Both the position numbers and the translations under genes were made by a program. Source: Maribacter dokdonensis DSW-8 (GTDB taxonomy: Bacteria; Bacteroidota; Bacteroidia; Flavobacteriales; Flavobacteriaceae). Taken from it: a DNA stretch of 64,000 nucleotides. The notes beneath the pieces are model-generated. The model was not told the origin of the DNA. It did no database searches and worked only from the letters and a program-made list of their open reading frames with translations. Positions 35,315 to 44,790 of the stretch are shown one piece after another; within the stretch, counting starts at the first letter, position 1, and the number at the start of each line of letters is the position of its first letter. The stretch covers positions 372,001 to 436,000 of the forward strand of contig NZ_LDPE01000001.1 of the NCBI RefSeq assembly GCF_001447995.1, in the 5' to 3' direction.

Positions 35315-36031
35315 TTGGACATCATTATTGATGATGCCATGGTCACGAATAGCCGCATTGGTTATTTTGCTTATCTATACAGAAGGGTAACCGCTGAAAT
35401 TCAAAAGGAGATAATACTAGGCAATTTTGAAGACAATGCCCGAATGGAAATCTTTGATGTAGCCTTCGCCAATTACTATTTAGATGCCTACAATGGTTAT
35501 AAAAAGCAGACGTCAATCAGTAAATCTTGGCAATTTTCCTTTGGTTCAAAAGATGAACCTTTGACCATTTTACAGCATATCATGTTAGGTATCAATACCC
35601 ATATTAATCTTGATTTAGGATTAGCCGCAAGCGCTGTAATGCAAGGCAAACAAATTAGCGATATAGAAAATGATTTTAATATCGTAAATAATATTCTTGG
35701 TAATATCATCAATGAAATGCAAGACAGATTAAGTAGGGTTTCTCCCTTACTTTTTCTATTGGACATTGCAGGTAAGAATTCCGATGAAGAGATTATCAAT
35801 TTTAGTCTGGGCAAGGCTAGGGCATTTTCATGGTACAATGCCAATTTGCTTTGGGGCTTGGGCGTTGGTCATCAAGATAACGCTATACGTCAAATGGATT
35901 TAGCGGTTTTACGATTAGGGGAATTCATTAAATCCCCGAAATCAACTCTTATCAACTATACCCTTAAGTTTATAGGGAAATTTGAAGAAAAGAACGTGGG
36001 TGCAGTAATTTCTAAATTGCGCAAGGATTAA
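35315..36031 (+). CDS. DUF5995-like protein with a non-ATG start
   Basis: The frame has no ATG before residue 10. The first usable start is TTG at 35315 (238 aa), but similarity-looking sequence (TTIQQVLDQLDIII) continues upstream to a stop at 35264. NSRIGYFAYLYRRVT, then FANYYLDAYNGYKK and MLGINTHINLDLGLAA, match the DUF5995 family of all-alpha proteins with unknown function. It has no signal peptide. It stands alone, 156 bp after the zinc locus. The start is uncertain: an ATT at 35276 or TTG at 35315 are both possible. Confidence 0.7.
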   Translation: MDIIIDDAMVTNSRIGYFAYLYRRVTAEIQKEIILGNFEDNARMEIFDVAFANYYLDAYNGYKKQTSISKSWQFSFGSKDEPLTILQHIMLGINTHINLDLGLAASAVMQGKQISDIENDFNIVNNILGNIINEMQDRLSRVSPLLFLLDIAGKNSDEEIINFSLGKARAFSWYNANLLWGLGVGHQDNAIRQMDLAVLRLGEFIKSPKSTLINYTLKFIGKFEEKNVGAVISKLRKD

Positions 36032-36330
36032 TTTTTATTAAATTGATCAAAACTATATTTACTTTAAAAATATTAATTAGAAATTACTAAAAATCGCAAC
36101 TGTTTAATAACCAATTCTAAATAATATACCCTACAACTATTAAATTTATAATTGTAAGTTAAAAGAGTATTAAATAATCTTCTTAACCCTAGTAATTTCA
36201 CTAATTTGAAGCTACATCTAAATAGTAAATTTGAGTTCTTTTTAAGGGACAGTTGGTAGATTTTCAACTTGTCTTTTACCCTTTATTTTCTATTTCGAAG
36301 TTACAACACAAATTAAACTACAATCAAACT

Positions 36331-39300
36331 ATGAAAACTATTATTAAAACTGTACTACTATTGCTATGCATTAGTAGTATCGGGTTCTCTTTGCGTGCAC
36401 AAGAAAAAAACAAAAATCCCTTTAGTGGACTAAAATTTAGAAATATTGGTCCTGCAATGACCTCTGGTCGTATTGCCGATATTGCTATTCATCCTGAAAA
36501 TGAAAATATCTGGTACGTAGCCGTTGGTTCTGGCGGCATGTGGAAAACAATGAATTCTGGAACTACCTGGACACCTATTTTTGAAAAACAAGATGCCTAT
36601 TCAATGGGTTGTGTAACCATAGACCCTAGTAATCCACACACTATTTGGGTAGGAACAGGTGAAAACGTAGGTGGTCGCCATGCCGGTTTTGGTGATGGGA
36701 TCTATGTTAGTCATGATGATGGTAAAACATGGAAGAATATGGGTCTAGAAAATTCTGAACACCTTTCCAAAATTATTGTACATCCTACCGATTCCGACAC
36801 CATTTGGGTAGCTTCACAGGGTCCTTTATGGAGTAAAGGTGGCGATCGTGGTGTCTATAAAACTATAGATGGTGGTAAAACTTGGAAACGTACCTTGGGT
36901 GATGCTGAATGGGTAGGAGCAACAGATATGCTAATAGATCCAACCAATCCTGATGTTCTATATGCGGCTACATGGCAAAGACACAGAACTGTTGCCGGCT
37001 ATTTAGGCGGCGGTCCTGGTTCTGGACTTCACAAAAGTACGGATGGTGGTGAAACTTGGAAGCCTTTAAAAAATGGTATCCCAAAATCTAATCTTGGTAA
37101 AACGGGCTTGGCCATGTCCCCATTTAACCCAGAAGTTATCTATGCCGCGCTTGAGCTTGACAGAACCAAAGGTGGTTTCTATATGTCCAACAATGGTGGA
37201 GAATCTTGGGTTAAACAATCTGATGCCGTTTCTGGTGGTACGGGTCCACATTACTATCAAGAAATTATTGCTTCGCCACATGAAGAAGGTACGGTTTACT
37301 TTATGAACAATAGTGCATTGGTAACTAAAGACCACGGGAAGACCTTTACACAAATGAGCAGGTCTAACCAACATAGTGACAGTCATGCACTGGTATTTAA
37401 AAAATCGGACCCAAATTATTTATTAATCGGTACTGATGGTGGCTTATATGAAAGTTTTGATAATACCCAAAGCTGGAAATATGTAAGAAACCTGCCTATA
37501 ACCCAATATTTTAAAATTGCCGTTGACGATGCTAAACCATTTTATAATGTGTATGGCGGCACGCAAGATAATGGTTCACATGGTGGACCTTCACGTACCA
37601 GAAGTTCCGATGGTATAGCTAGTGCAGATTGGTGGAAAACCCTAGGTGCGGATGGTGCACAAACGGCTACAGAACCTGGTAATCCTGATATTACATATGG
37701 TGAATTTCAGCAGGGGGCGTTATGGAGAATTGATAGTAAAACTTTAGAAAGTGTTTTTATACAACCTCAAGCCAGGGAAGGTGACCCGTTTGAACGTTTC
37801 AACTGGGATGCTCCAATTCTTGTGAGTCCACATAACCCAACTCGCTTATATTTTGCATCGCAACGTGTATGGAAATCAGAAAACAGGGGAGATGCTTGGG
37901 AACCTATTTCAGAAGACCTTACATTGAACCAAGAACGGATGGAGTTCCCTTATTATGGAACATCGCAAAGCTGGGACAATGCTTGGGATATTAAAGCGAT
38001 GTCTAATTACAATACCATAACCTCACTAGCTGAATCTCCAAAACAGGAAGGTTTAATTTATGCCGGTACGGATGACGGACTTATTCAAGTTACTGAAGAT
38101 GGTGGAGCAACGTGGAGAAAATTTAGCCTAAATAACATTAAAGGTGTTCCTGAAACTCCCTTTGTAAATGATGTTAGAGCTGATCTTTTTGACGCAAATG
38201 TGGTATATGCTGCATTGGACAATCATAAATACGGAGATTACAAACCATATATTATTATAAGTAGTGACAAAGGAAAATCTTGGACTTTAATCAATGGTAA
38301 CCTACCGAATAAATTACTGATTTGGAGACTGGTACAGGACCATGTTAAAAAAGATATACTTTTCGCTGCCACTGAATTCGGTGTATACGTCACCTTAAAT
38401 GGTGGTGGTAAATGGACTAAGCTTGAAGATGGTATGCCTAATATTCCTATCCGAGATATTACCATACAACGTCGAGAAAATGATTTGGTTGCAGGATCGT
38501 TCGCAAGAGGTATCTATATTTTAGATGATATCTCACCATTGCGTGAGTATGATGCTAGTGCTTCGGCTAAACTTTTCCCAGTTAAAACCGTGCCATGGTA
38601 TAAACCATCTAGTAGGGTAGGTAGCCAAGGTGATGCTGAATGGATAGGTGAAAACCCACCTTTTGGCGCAACATTTACTTATTTCATGTCTAATAAACTA
38701 AAATCAAAAAAAGACATTCGTAAAGCTGCGGAGAAAAAAGGTACAGGCAAATTTCCTGGATGGGATGCGCTGGAAGAAGAGAAATTACAAGATGGACCAT
38801 CAATCGTATTGGTAATCAAAGACGCTAGCGGAAATGTGATAAACAGCGTAAAAGGTACCAACAAAGAAGGCTTTAATCGCGTAAGCTGGAATTTGAGCTA
38901 TCCAAATAAAAATGGAGAACGTTTAGAAGCCCCAAGAGGAAGACGTGGTCGCCGTGGAGGTGGCATTATAGTTACACCGGGCGAATATTCAGTAACATTA
39001 ATGAAGCGTGAAGATGGAGTGAATACTGTTTTACAAGGTCCGGAATTATTTAATGTAACACCTGTATTTGAAAGTGCTTTACCTAGAAAGTCAAATGAAG
39101 AAATCAGTAATTTTAGAGAAGCTGCTTTTGCTTTTCAACAAGATTTAACAGCTACAAATATTGCCTTGTCCACAAGTCAAAAAACCGTTAATGCCATGTT
39201 ACGTGCCTTGAACAAAGCACCTAATCCTTCTGAAGATTTGTATAAAAAATTATACGATACTAAAAACAACTTATTGGCTATCGATAAGGAGTTAAACGGT

Positions 39301-39558
39301 GATGAGATAAAAGAAGAAATAGGTGAACGTTCTAACCCTACAGCCAGTGATGGTAGTTCAATAGGGTGGAGAGCCTTAGGAACTACCTACGGACCAACAG
39401 GTGAACATAAAGCCTTTTTAAGTCGTGTACAAAGTCAGCTTAAGAAAGTAAAGACCAAGCTTCAGCCGATAATAGAAACCGAACTACCAGCACTTGAAGG
39501 TGAATTGAAAAAATCTGGAGCTCCTTGGATTGAAGGTCAAGGACTTATCAAAAATTAA
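36331..39558 (+). CDS. Secreted BNR/VPS10-like beta-propeller protein
   Basis: I place the start at ATG 36331 (1075 aa, MKTIIKTVLLLLC), which gives a signal peptide ending at LRAQ. About ten Asp-box/BNR motifs are visible, including DDGKTWK, DGGKTWK, DGGETWK, NGGESW, DGGATWRK and DKGKSWT, spread over residues 60-740. This is the WD40/YVTN/BNR or sortilin-like propeller architecture. The C-terminal 320 residues include a Gly/Arg-rich stretch (about 865-880) and a helical tail. Homologues are common secreted proteins of flavobacteria with unproven function, perhaps polymer or protein binding. It is a single-gene unit. Confidence 0.88.
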   Translation: MKTIIKTVLLLLCISSIGFSLRAQEKNKNPFSGLKFRNIGPAMTSGRIADIAIHPENENIWYVAVGSGGMWKTMNSGTTWTPIFEKQDAYSMGCVTIDPSNPHTIWVGTGENVGGRHAGFGDGIYVSHDDGKTWKNMGLENSEHLSKIIVHPTDSDTIWVASQGPLWSKGGDRGVYKTIDGGKTWKRTLGDAEWVGATDMLIDPTNPDVLYAATWQRHRTVAGYLGGGPGSGLHKSTDGGETWKPLKNGIPKSNLGKTGLAMSPFNPEVIYAALELDRTKGGFYMSNNGGESWVKQSDAVSGGTGPHYYQEIIASPHEEGTVYFMNNSALVTKDHGKTFTQMSRSNQHSDSHALVFKKSDPNYLLIGTDGGLYESFDNTQSWKYVRNLPITQYFKIAVDDAKPFYNVYGGTQDNGSHGGPSRTRSSDGIASADWWKTLGADGAQTATEPGNPDITYGEFQQGALWRIDSKTLESVFIQPQAREGDPFERFNWDAPILVSPHNPTRLYFASQRVWKSENRGDAWEPISEDLTLNQERMEFPYYGTSQSWDNAWDIKAMSNYNTITSLAESPKQEGLIYAGTDDGLIQVTEDGGATWRKFSLNNIKGVPETPFVNDVRADLFDANVVYAALDNHKYGDYKPYIIISSDKGKSWTLINGNLPNKLLIWRLVQDHVKKDILFAATEFGVYVTLNGGGKWTKLEDGMPNIPIRDITIQRRENDLVAGSFARGIYILDDISPLREYDASASAKLFPVKTVPWYKPSSRVGSQGDAEWIGENPPFGATFTYFMSNKLKSKKDIRKAAEKKGTGKFPGWDALEEEKLQDGPSIVLVIKDASGNVINSVKGTNKEGFNRVSWNLSYPNKNGERLEAPRGRRGRRGGGIIVTPGEYSVTLMKREDGVNTVLQGPELFNVTPVFESALPRKSNEEISNFREAAFAFQQDLTATNIALSTSQKTVNAMLRALNKAPNPSEDLYKKLYDTKNNLLAIDKELNGDEIKEEIGERSNPTASDGSSIGWRALGTTYGPTGEHKAFLSRVQSQLKKVKTKLQPIIETELPALEGELKKSGAPWIEGQGLIKN

Positions 39559-39605
39559 TTTCAAGAATAGTTATAAGCAGCACTAGTACTGCTCAACAAG
39601 AACAT

Positions 39606-39668
39606 ATACCGCTTAAAAACTTAGTCGTACAAATTCATATGTCTAAGTTTTTAAGCGGTATTTTTTTA
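39606..39668 (+). terminator. Strong terminator after the BNR-repeat gene
   Basis: A perfect 19-bp stem (39606-39624 with 39643-39661, core CCGCTTAAAAACTTAG) is followed by TTTTTTT. Confidence 0.95.
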
Positions 39669-39814
39669 TGTTAGCACGTATAAATTTCAACTTAATTACT
39701 TCAATAACACCTAGGTTTGGATTATTTTGTTTAACTATTTATTGTATTAATTAAACATTATGTATTTTTAGTGTCTAATTTGTAGAGATAAAATTCATGA
39801 GTAATATTAAAATT

Positions 39815-39979
39815 ATGTTCGGAATATTTAAAAAAAAGTCGGAAAAAGAAAAGTTACAATCTCAATATGAAAAATTGTTGAGTGAAGCTCATAAACTTTC
39901 TACCACCAATAGAAAAATGAGCGATCAAAAAGCTTTTGAAGCCGATGAAATAATGAAAAAAATTGAAATGCTTTCTTAA
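39815..39979 (+). CDS. Lacal_2735-family small protein
   Basis: The ATG at 39815 gives a 54-residue protein (MFGIFKKKSEKEKL); an in-frame ATG at 39797 would add six residues. It is a highly charged, probably helical protein with the pattern SQYEKLLSEAHKLSTTNRKMSDQKAFEADEIM broken only by short turns. This matches the Lacal_2735 family of short flavobacterial cytoplasmic proteins of unknown function. It sits 46 bp upstream of the FAD-dependent oxidoreductase on the same strand and may share its transcript. Confidence 0.85.
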   Translation: MFGIFKKKSEKEKLQSQYEKLLSEAHKLSTTNRKMSDQKAFEADEIMKKIEMLS

Positions 39980-40025
39980 TTAAACTTATTCAATTAGAAA
40001 TAGTAATAAAGTGAAGTAGGTAAAC

Positions 40026-41279
40026 ATGGATAAGCAGGATTATAAAATACATATTATAGGTGCCGGAGTTAGTGGATTGATAGCTGCGACTGTTTTAGAA
40101 CAAAACGGATTTTCTCCTATAATTATTGAAGCTACGGATAGAGTTGGAGGTAGGGTAAAGACAGATAAGATAAATGGTTATCAATTAGATCAAGGTTTTC
40201 AAGTATTGTTAACTGCATATCCAGCTGCTCAAAAATATCTAGATTATAAATCTTTGGAGCTACAACACTTTTTACCTGGCGCGTCAATTTTCAAGAATAA
40301 AAAACAAGAGGTAATAGGTGATCCGCTAAGGGATACATCGCTGCTGTTTTCAACTCTTTTTTCTAGTATTGGTTCATTTTCAGACAAATTAAAAATTTTA
40401 AAATTAAACACTAGACTTAAGAATAAAACTATTGATGAGATTTTCTCAGACAAAGAACAATCTACTCTTTCTTATTTAAAAGCACTAGATTTCTCTGAAA
40501 GTATGATCAATGATTTTTTCAAACCATTCTTCAGCGGAATATTTTTAGAAGACCAACTAGAAACCTCTAGCAGAATGTTTGAGTTTGTTTATAAAATGTT
40601 TGGTGAAGGCAGTGCTGCATTACCTAAAGGTGGCATTGTAGAAATTCCTAAACAATTATTACAGAAATTAGAAAATACTACAGTTACGTATGACTCAGCC
40701 GTATCCTCAGTCGTAGATGGTAAAATTATTCTTAGAAATGGACAAGAAATAGTAAGTGATTTTATTATCGTTGCAACTGAAGCTAGTAGCTTAATTCAAA
40801 ACTTAAAGAATCAGACAATTGATTGGCAGCGTTGTGATACTTTATATTTTGAAACGGAAGACAGGGCAATTCAAAAACCGTTGATCGGATTAATTCCTGA
40901 TCAAAACACATTGATCAACAATATTGTTTACCATACCGGTCTCAAAACATCCGTAAATGGCGGTAAAGAATTACTCTCGGTTACCGTGGTGAATAATCAG
41001 GGCTTATCCGGGAATACTCTTGTTGACCAAGTACAAAAGGAGCTAAAAGAATTTTGTGGTATTACCACTGGCTCATTTATAAAACACTACAGCATTCCTA
41101 AGTCACTACCAAAACTAAGTGATTTGCAATATGAAATATCACCTTCTGAAACTCGCTTGACGGAAACTATATATTTGGCAGGTGACGTACAATTAAACGG
41201 TTCATTAAATGCCGCAATGATTGCCGGTGAAAAAGCGGCGCTTGGTGTTATAGAAAATTTGCAGGGTTTATTTAAATAA
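40026..41279 (+). CDS. FAD-dependent amine-oxidase-like/phytoene-desaturase-like oxidoreductase
   Basis: This 417-residue protein begins with the dinucleotide motif IIGAGVSGLIAATVLEQNG, then the FAD-contacting EATDRVGGRVKTD. The C-terminal FAD motif is TIYLAGDVQLNGSLNAAMIAGEKAA. It belongs to the flavin amine oxidase/protoporphyrinogen oxidase/carotenoid desaturase fold. There are no carotenoid genes nearby, so the substrate is unknown. It lacks a signal peptide and is probably cytoplasmic. It ends 25 bp before the convergent AraC gene. Confidence 0.85.
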   Translation: MDKQDYKIHIIGAGVSGLIAATVLEQNGFSPIIIEATDRVGGRVKTDKINGYQLDQGFQVLLTAYPAAQKYLDYKSLELQHFLPGASIFKNKKQEVIGDPLRDTSLLFSTLFSSIGSFSDKLKILKLNTRLKNKTIDEIFSDKEQSTLSYLKALDFSESMINDFFKPFFSGIFLEDQLETSSRMFEFVYKMFGEGSAALPKGGIVEIPKQLLQKLENTTVTYDSAVSSVVDGKIILRNGQEIVSDFIIVATEASSLIQNLKNQTIDWQRCDTLYFETEDRAIQKPLIGLIPDQNTLINNIVYHTGLKTSVNGGKELLSVTVVNNQGLSGNTLVDQVQKELKEFCGITTGSFIKHYSIPKSLPKLSDLQYEISPSETRLTETIYLAGDVQLNGSLNAAMIAGEKAALGVIENLQGLFK

Positions 41280-41304
41280 TGCTTATATATAGTCTTTACT
41301 CTGT

Positions 41305-42219
41305 TTAATTCAGAGAGGCCCTGAATTCCTTTGGTGAATGTCCCACCTTTTGCTTGAATAACCGACTAAAGTGTTGCGGATATTTAAATCCTAGTTCATA
41401 AGCAATTTCACTGACCGATTTATTTGAATCGAACACTTTCTCTTTTGCCACATCGATCAGTTTTGATTGAATATATTCTTGTGCAGATTTACCGGTTTCC
41501 TTTTTAACCAGATCACCAAAATAATTGGAAGATAAATGTAGTTCATCTGCAAAATAACCTACGGACGGCAATCCATTGGTTTTTGGCTTATCCGAAGAAA
41601 AATAGCTACTTAGAAGGTTGTCAAACTTTTCTAAGGTTCCTTTGTTCACCACTTCTCGTGTAATGAATTGACGATCATAAAAACGAAGGCAGTAATCTAA
41701 AAACAATTCAATATTGGTAACGATCAGATTCTTGCTATGCTTATCTATAGGCTGTTCTAGTTCAAATTGGATTTTATCCAATAAACTCAAAATTACTTTT
41801 CGCTCTTTTGCCGACAGATGCAAGGCTTCATTACTGGAGTAGGCAAAGAAATTAAATTCATGTATTTTTTTAGCCAAGTCCGTACCCAATAAAAGGTCCG
41901 GGTGAAATAACAAGGCATAACCTTTTGGCACATAACCCGGTTCATACCCCCCAAATTCTATAGTTTGGTTGGGCGCCATAAAAACCAAGGTACCCTCATC
42001 ATAATCGTATGAACTACCGCCGTATTTTAATTTACAGCCTACGGCATCTTTCAAAAAAATAGCATAACAGCTATAATGAAATCCATCATAGGATTTATTG
42101 GTATATCCGCTTTCATCTACCCTAACAAAGTCTACAATACCCACCAACGGGTGAAGTACCTCGTAATTTCTTAGTTTAAAGTAATCTGCAATGGTTTTGA
42201 TTTCCAATATATTTTTCAC
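41305..42219 (-). CDS. AraC-family transcriptional regulator
   Basis: This 304-residue protein has an N-terminal cupin-like sensor region (about 40-120). The C-terminal domain (about 200-304) holds two helix-turn-helix units with the AraC signature VSEIAYELGFKYPQHFSRLFKQKVGHSPKEFR. It is divergent from the beta-barrel gene at 42369 and the hydrolase/cupin cluster. Two direct repeats (ATCAGTAAT/ATCAGTTAT) 21 bp apart lie in between and could be its binding half-sites. It probably activates the adjacent cluster. Confidence 0.92.
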   Translation of the reverse strand: MKNILEIKTIADYFKLRNYEVLHPLVGIVDFVRVDESGYTNKSYDGFHYSCYAIFLKDAVGCKLKYGGSSYDYDEGTLVFMAPNQTIEFGGYEPGYVPKGYALLFHPDLLLGTDLAKKIHEFNFFAYSSNEALHLSAKERKVILSLLDKIQFELEQPIDKHSKNLIVTNIELFLDYCLRFYDRQFITREVVNKGTLEKFDNLLSSYFSSDKPKTNGLPSVGYFADELHLSSNYFGDLVKKETGKSAQEYIQSKLIDVAKEKVFDSNKSVSEIAYELGFKYPQHFSRLFKQKVGHSPKEFRASLN

Positions 42220-42282
42220 GACCGGTTGATTTTAAAATAAAGATAACCTATTGATAGACAAATCATCAAGTGTAATGATAAT

Positions 42283-42350
42283 ATCAGTAATAATGGTATA
42301 AACATCAGTTATTCGGGTAGTATAGTACCTGTTTTCTTAGCCTAATTTTG
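42283..42350 (+). promoter_or_regulatory. Candidate AraC-controlled promoter
   Basis: ATCAGTAAT (42283-42291) and ATCAGTTAT (42304-42312) are direct repeats 21 bp apart, two helical turns, as expected for an AraC dimer or monomer binding two major grooves. Downstream, TAATTTTG (42343-42350) matches the -7 box, 19 bases before the start codon at 42369. Confidence 0.55.
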
Positions 42351-42368
42351 GCAATGTAATCACGTTAA

Positions 42369-43133
42369 ATGAAGAAGATAGGAACTTTTTTGCTATTGCT
42401 ATTAGGCATGACCTCTTATTCGCAGGAAAATGAACAAGAGAAAAACAACATGTTTTTAGATGATTTTAGAGGTACTGCCAGTATTACCCATAATGGCGTA
42501 TCATTGGTTCCTTCTTTTTCTTTAGGTGATCCTGCTTTGTTGTTCGATTTAAAGTTTATTAAAAAGAAATTCAGTTTTGAACCAGATATGCGTTTTTCGC
42601 TCGAAGGCAAACCATGGACCATGCTTTTTTGGTTCAGGTACAAAGCAATGGAAAATAAAAAGTTCTCTTTAAGGTTAGGGGCTCATCCGGGATTAAATTT
42701 TAGAACGGTCAATATCATACGTAACGGACAAAGTGAAGCTCTTTTAGAATCTAGAAGATACTTAGGTGCAGAAGTGGTGCCTAAATATCAAATCACCAAT
42801 AAAATAGGAGTAGGTATGTATTATTTATATGGTCGAGGTTTTGACGAAGGAGTGAAAGAAACTAATTTTTTGGTATTCAATCTTTCATTCAACCAAATAG
42901 CTCTCTCAAACTCGTTATTTTTAAACTTTACGCCACAAGTTTATTATCTTACTTCAGATGAACTTACGGGATACTATACTTCGGGATTTTTAACCATAGC
43001 GAAGAAGAACTGTCCATTTTCATTGACCGGAGTTATAAACAAAGGCATTAGCACACAAATATTGCCCGATGACGATTTTACATGGAGTATTCTTTTAAAC
43101 TATAGTTTTCTATCAAAAAAAAGAAAGATTTAG
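42369..43133 (+). CDS. Outer membrane beta-barrel-like protein of the AraC cluster
   Basis: This 254-residue protein has a signal peptide ending near TSYSQ (about 20). Repeated beta-strands with aromatic ends follow (FSFEPDMRFSLEGKPWTMLFWFRY, VGMYYLYGRGFDEG, FTPQVYYLT), and the last strand is FTWSILLNYSFLSKK. It is likely an outer-membrane barrel of unknown substrate. It is the first plus-strand gene after the AraC regulator and lies 46 bp before the alpha/beta hydrolase, so it is probably co-regulated with the hydrolase and cupin genes. Confidence 0.78.
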   Translation: MKKIGTFLLLLLGMTSYSQENEQEKNNMFLDDFRGTASITHNGVSLVPSFSLGDPALLFDLKFIKKKFSFEPDMRFSLEGKPWTMLFWFRYKAMENKKFSLRLGAHPGLNFRTVNIIRNGQSEALLESRRYLGAEVVPKYQITNKIGVGMYYLYGRGFDEGVKETNFLVFNLSFNQIALSNSLFLNFTPQVYYLTSDELTGYYTSGFLTIAKKNCPFSLTGVINKGISTQILPDDDFTWSILLNYSFLSKKRKI

Positions 43134-43179
43134 GAAAGGGTACAACTTTATTAAATTGACTATTTAAACAAAGTAATAC

Positions 43180-44295
43180 ATGATAAAGCTAAAATATACA
43201 TTAGTACTTGCAAGCCTACTTTTATTTGCTAGTTGTAATGAACAAAACAAGCAAATAGCAGATACATCTGTTGAAACAAATGATATTATTTCTATTCAAA
43301 AACAAGGGACTTTTGCCGTTGGTGGTTCGGTTAAGAAAAGCCCTGGAACTTTTGACCCCATTACCCATGGTGCTTTTAATCCTTCAAATCAAAGTACCCA
43401 AGGGCAGACTTTGCATGGAGACCATGCGTCAGTATTCTATCAAATTCCTATAAGGCCCCGTAAGCTTCCGCTAGTATTTTGGCACGGTTACGGTCAGTCC
43501 ATGCGAACTTGGCAAAGTACTACAGATGGCAGGGAAGGGTTTCAAAGTATATTCCTTAAAAAACGGTATCCTATCTATTTATTGGATCAACCCAGAAGAG
43601 GATTGGCAGGACAAAGCTTAGAACCAAAAACATTGGAATCAAGAACTGAAGACCAACTATGGTTTGGTATTTTTAGATTGGGCGAGGGTACAAGTTTTTA
43701 TCCAAACGTTCAATTTTCTAAAACTCCTGAAGCTTTAGATCAATTTTTCCGTCGTAGTACTCCAGATACGGGACCTTTAAACATCAACCTTAATATTGAA
43801 GCGGTTTCTCAATTATTCGGAAAAATTGGTGACGGAATTCTCGTTACTCATTCCCATAGTGGTGGACAAGGTTGGAGTGCAGCTCTAAAGAATGATCGCA
43901 TTAAAGCTATAGTAGCGTATGAACCTGGTAGTAATTTTGTATTTCCAGAAAATCACATTCCTGAGCCAATTTCTTATGTGGGCGGAACATTACGTGCTAG
44001 TGGTATAGCTATGGAAGAGTTTCAAAAACTGACCAAAATTCCTATAGTAATTTATTATGGGGATTATATCCCTGAAAATGAGGTTGAAAACCCTGGTCAA
44101 GATTAATGGCGTGCCGCTCTTTCCATGGCGCGTAAATGGACAAAAACACTAAACGATGCTGGTGGTGATGTTACTTTAGTAGTCTTACCAGAAATAGGAA
44201 TAAAGGGAAATACACACTTCCCAATGTCCGATTTAAATAATCAAGAAATAGCCGATCTGATGTACAATTGGCTAGAAGAAAAGAAATTAAACTAA
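43180..44295 (+). pseudogene. Alpha/beta hydrolase lipoprotein interrupted by an in-frame stop
   Basis: A TAA at 44104-44106 ends the frame after 308 codons, but the same frame then continues for 62 clean codons to a second stop at 44293-44295. The upstream part has a lipobox (FASC), an oxyanion-side VFWHGYGQSMRTWQS, and the nucleophile elbow THSHSGG. The downstream part begins WRAALSMARKW and contains GNTHFP, which supplies the expected catalytic His. The truncated product would therefore lack its His and be inactive. The next gene starts 11 bp after the second stop. A recent nonsense mutation or a sequence error explains it best. Confidence 0.8.
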
Positions 44296-44306
44296 AAAAC
44301 AAGGAA

Positions 44307-44780
44307 ATGAAAAATCTAATGACAATAGTACTGTTTATCCTTCCCATTTGCATTTTTGCCCAAAATACGGACTACAAAGTATCTTCATATAAAGACGAAG
44401 GCTTTAAAGCACCAAATACGCATTATATTGGCGAAGCATGGTTGAACGGTGTATTACAGGCAGATGATGAAACCGACTTTAATATTACCAAAGCCACTTT
44501 TAAGGCAAATTCTACATTAGACTGGCACAAACATTCAACTTCTCAAATTCTTATTTACGTTGACGGTGAAGGTTATTATCAAGAAAGAGGAAAAGACCCT
44601 GTGATACTTAAAGCAGGCGATGTGATTAAATGCGATAAAGAAACAGAACACTGGCACGCTTCAACCAAGGATAGTGATGTCACTTATTTAGCAATTTATG
44701 GAGGAGGACAACCCACCACATGGACCGAAGTGATATCTCAAGAATATTATGATAGCGTTGCCGATCAACTGAAAGACTAA
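44307..44780 (+). CDS. Exported cupin-domain protein
   Basis: The ATG at 44307 gives a 157-residue protein with a signal peptide ending at IFAQ. The cupin motif 1 is WHKHSTSQILIYVDGEG with metal ligands HxH and Gln in the third position, and motif 2 is DKETEHWHAST. This is the single-domain bicupin-like type often annotated as (R)-mandelonitrile-lyase-like or cupin. Its reaction is unknown. It lies 11 bp after the interrupted hydrolase frame and 10 bp before the carboxymuconolactone decarboxylase gene. Confidence 0.88.
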   Translation: MKNLMTIVLFILPICIFAQNTDYKVSSYKDEGFKAPNTHYIGEAWLNGVLQADDETDFNITKATFKANSTLDWHKHSTSQILIYVDGEGYYQERGKDPVILKAGDVIKCDKETEHWHASTKDSDVTYLAIYGGGQPTTWTEVISQEYYDSVADQLKD

Positions 44781-44790
44781 TATACCCCTT

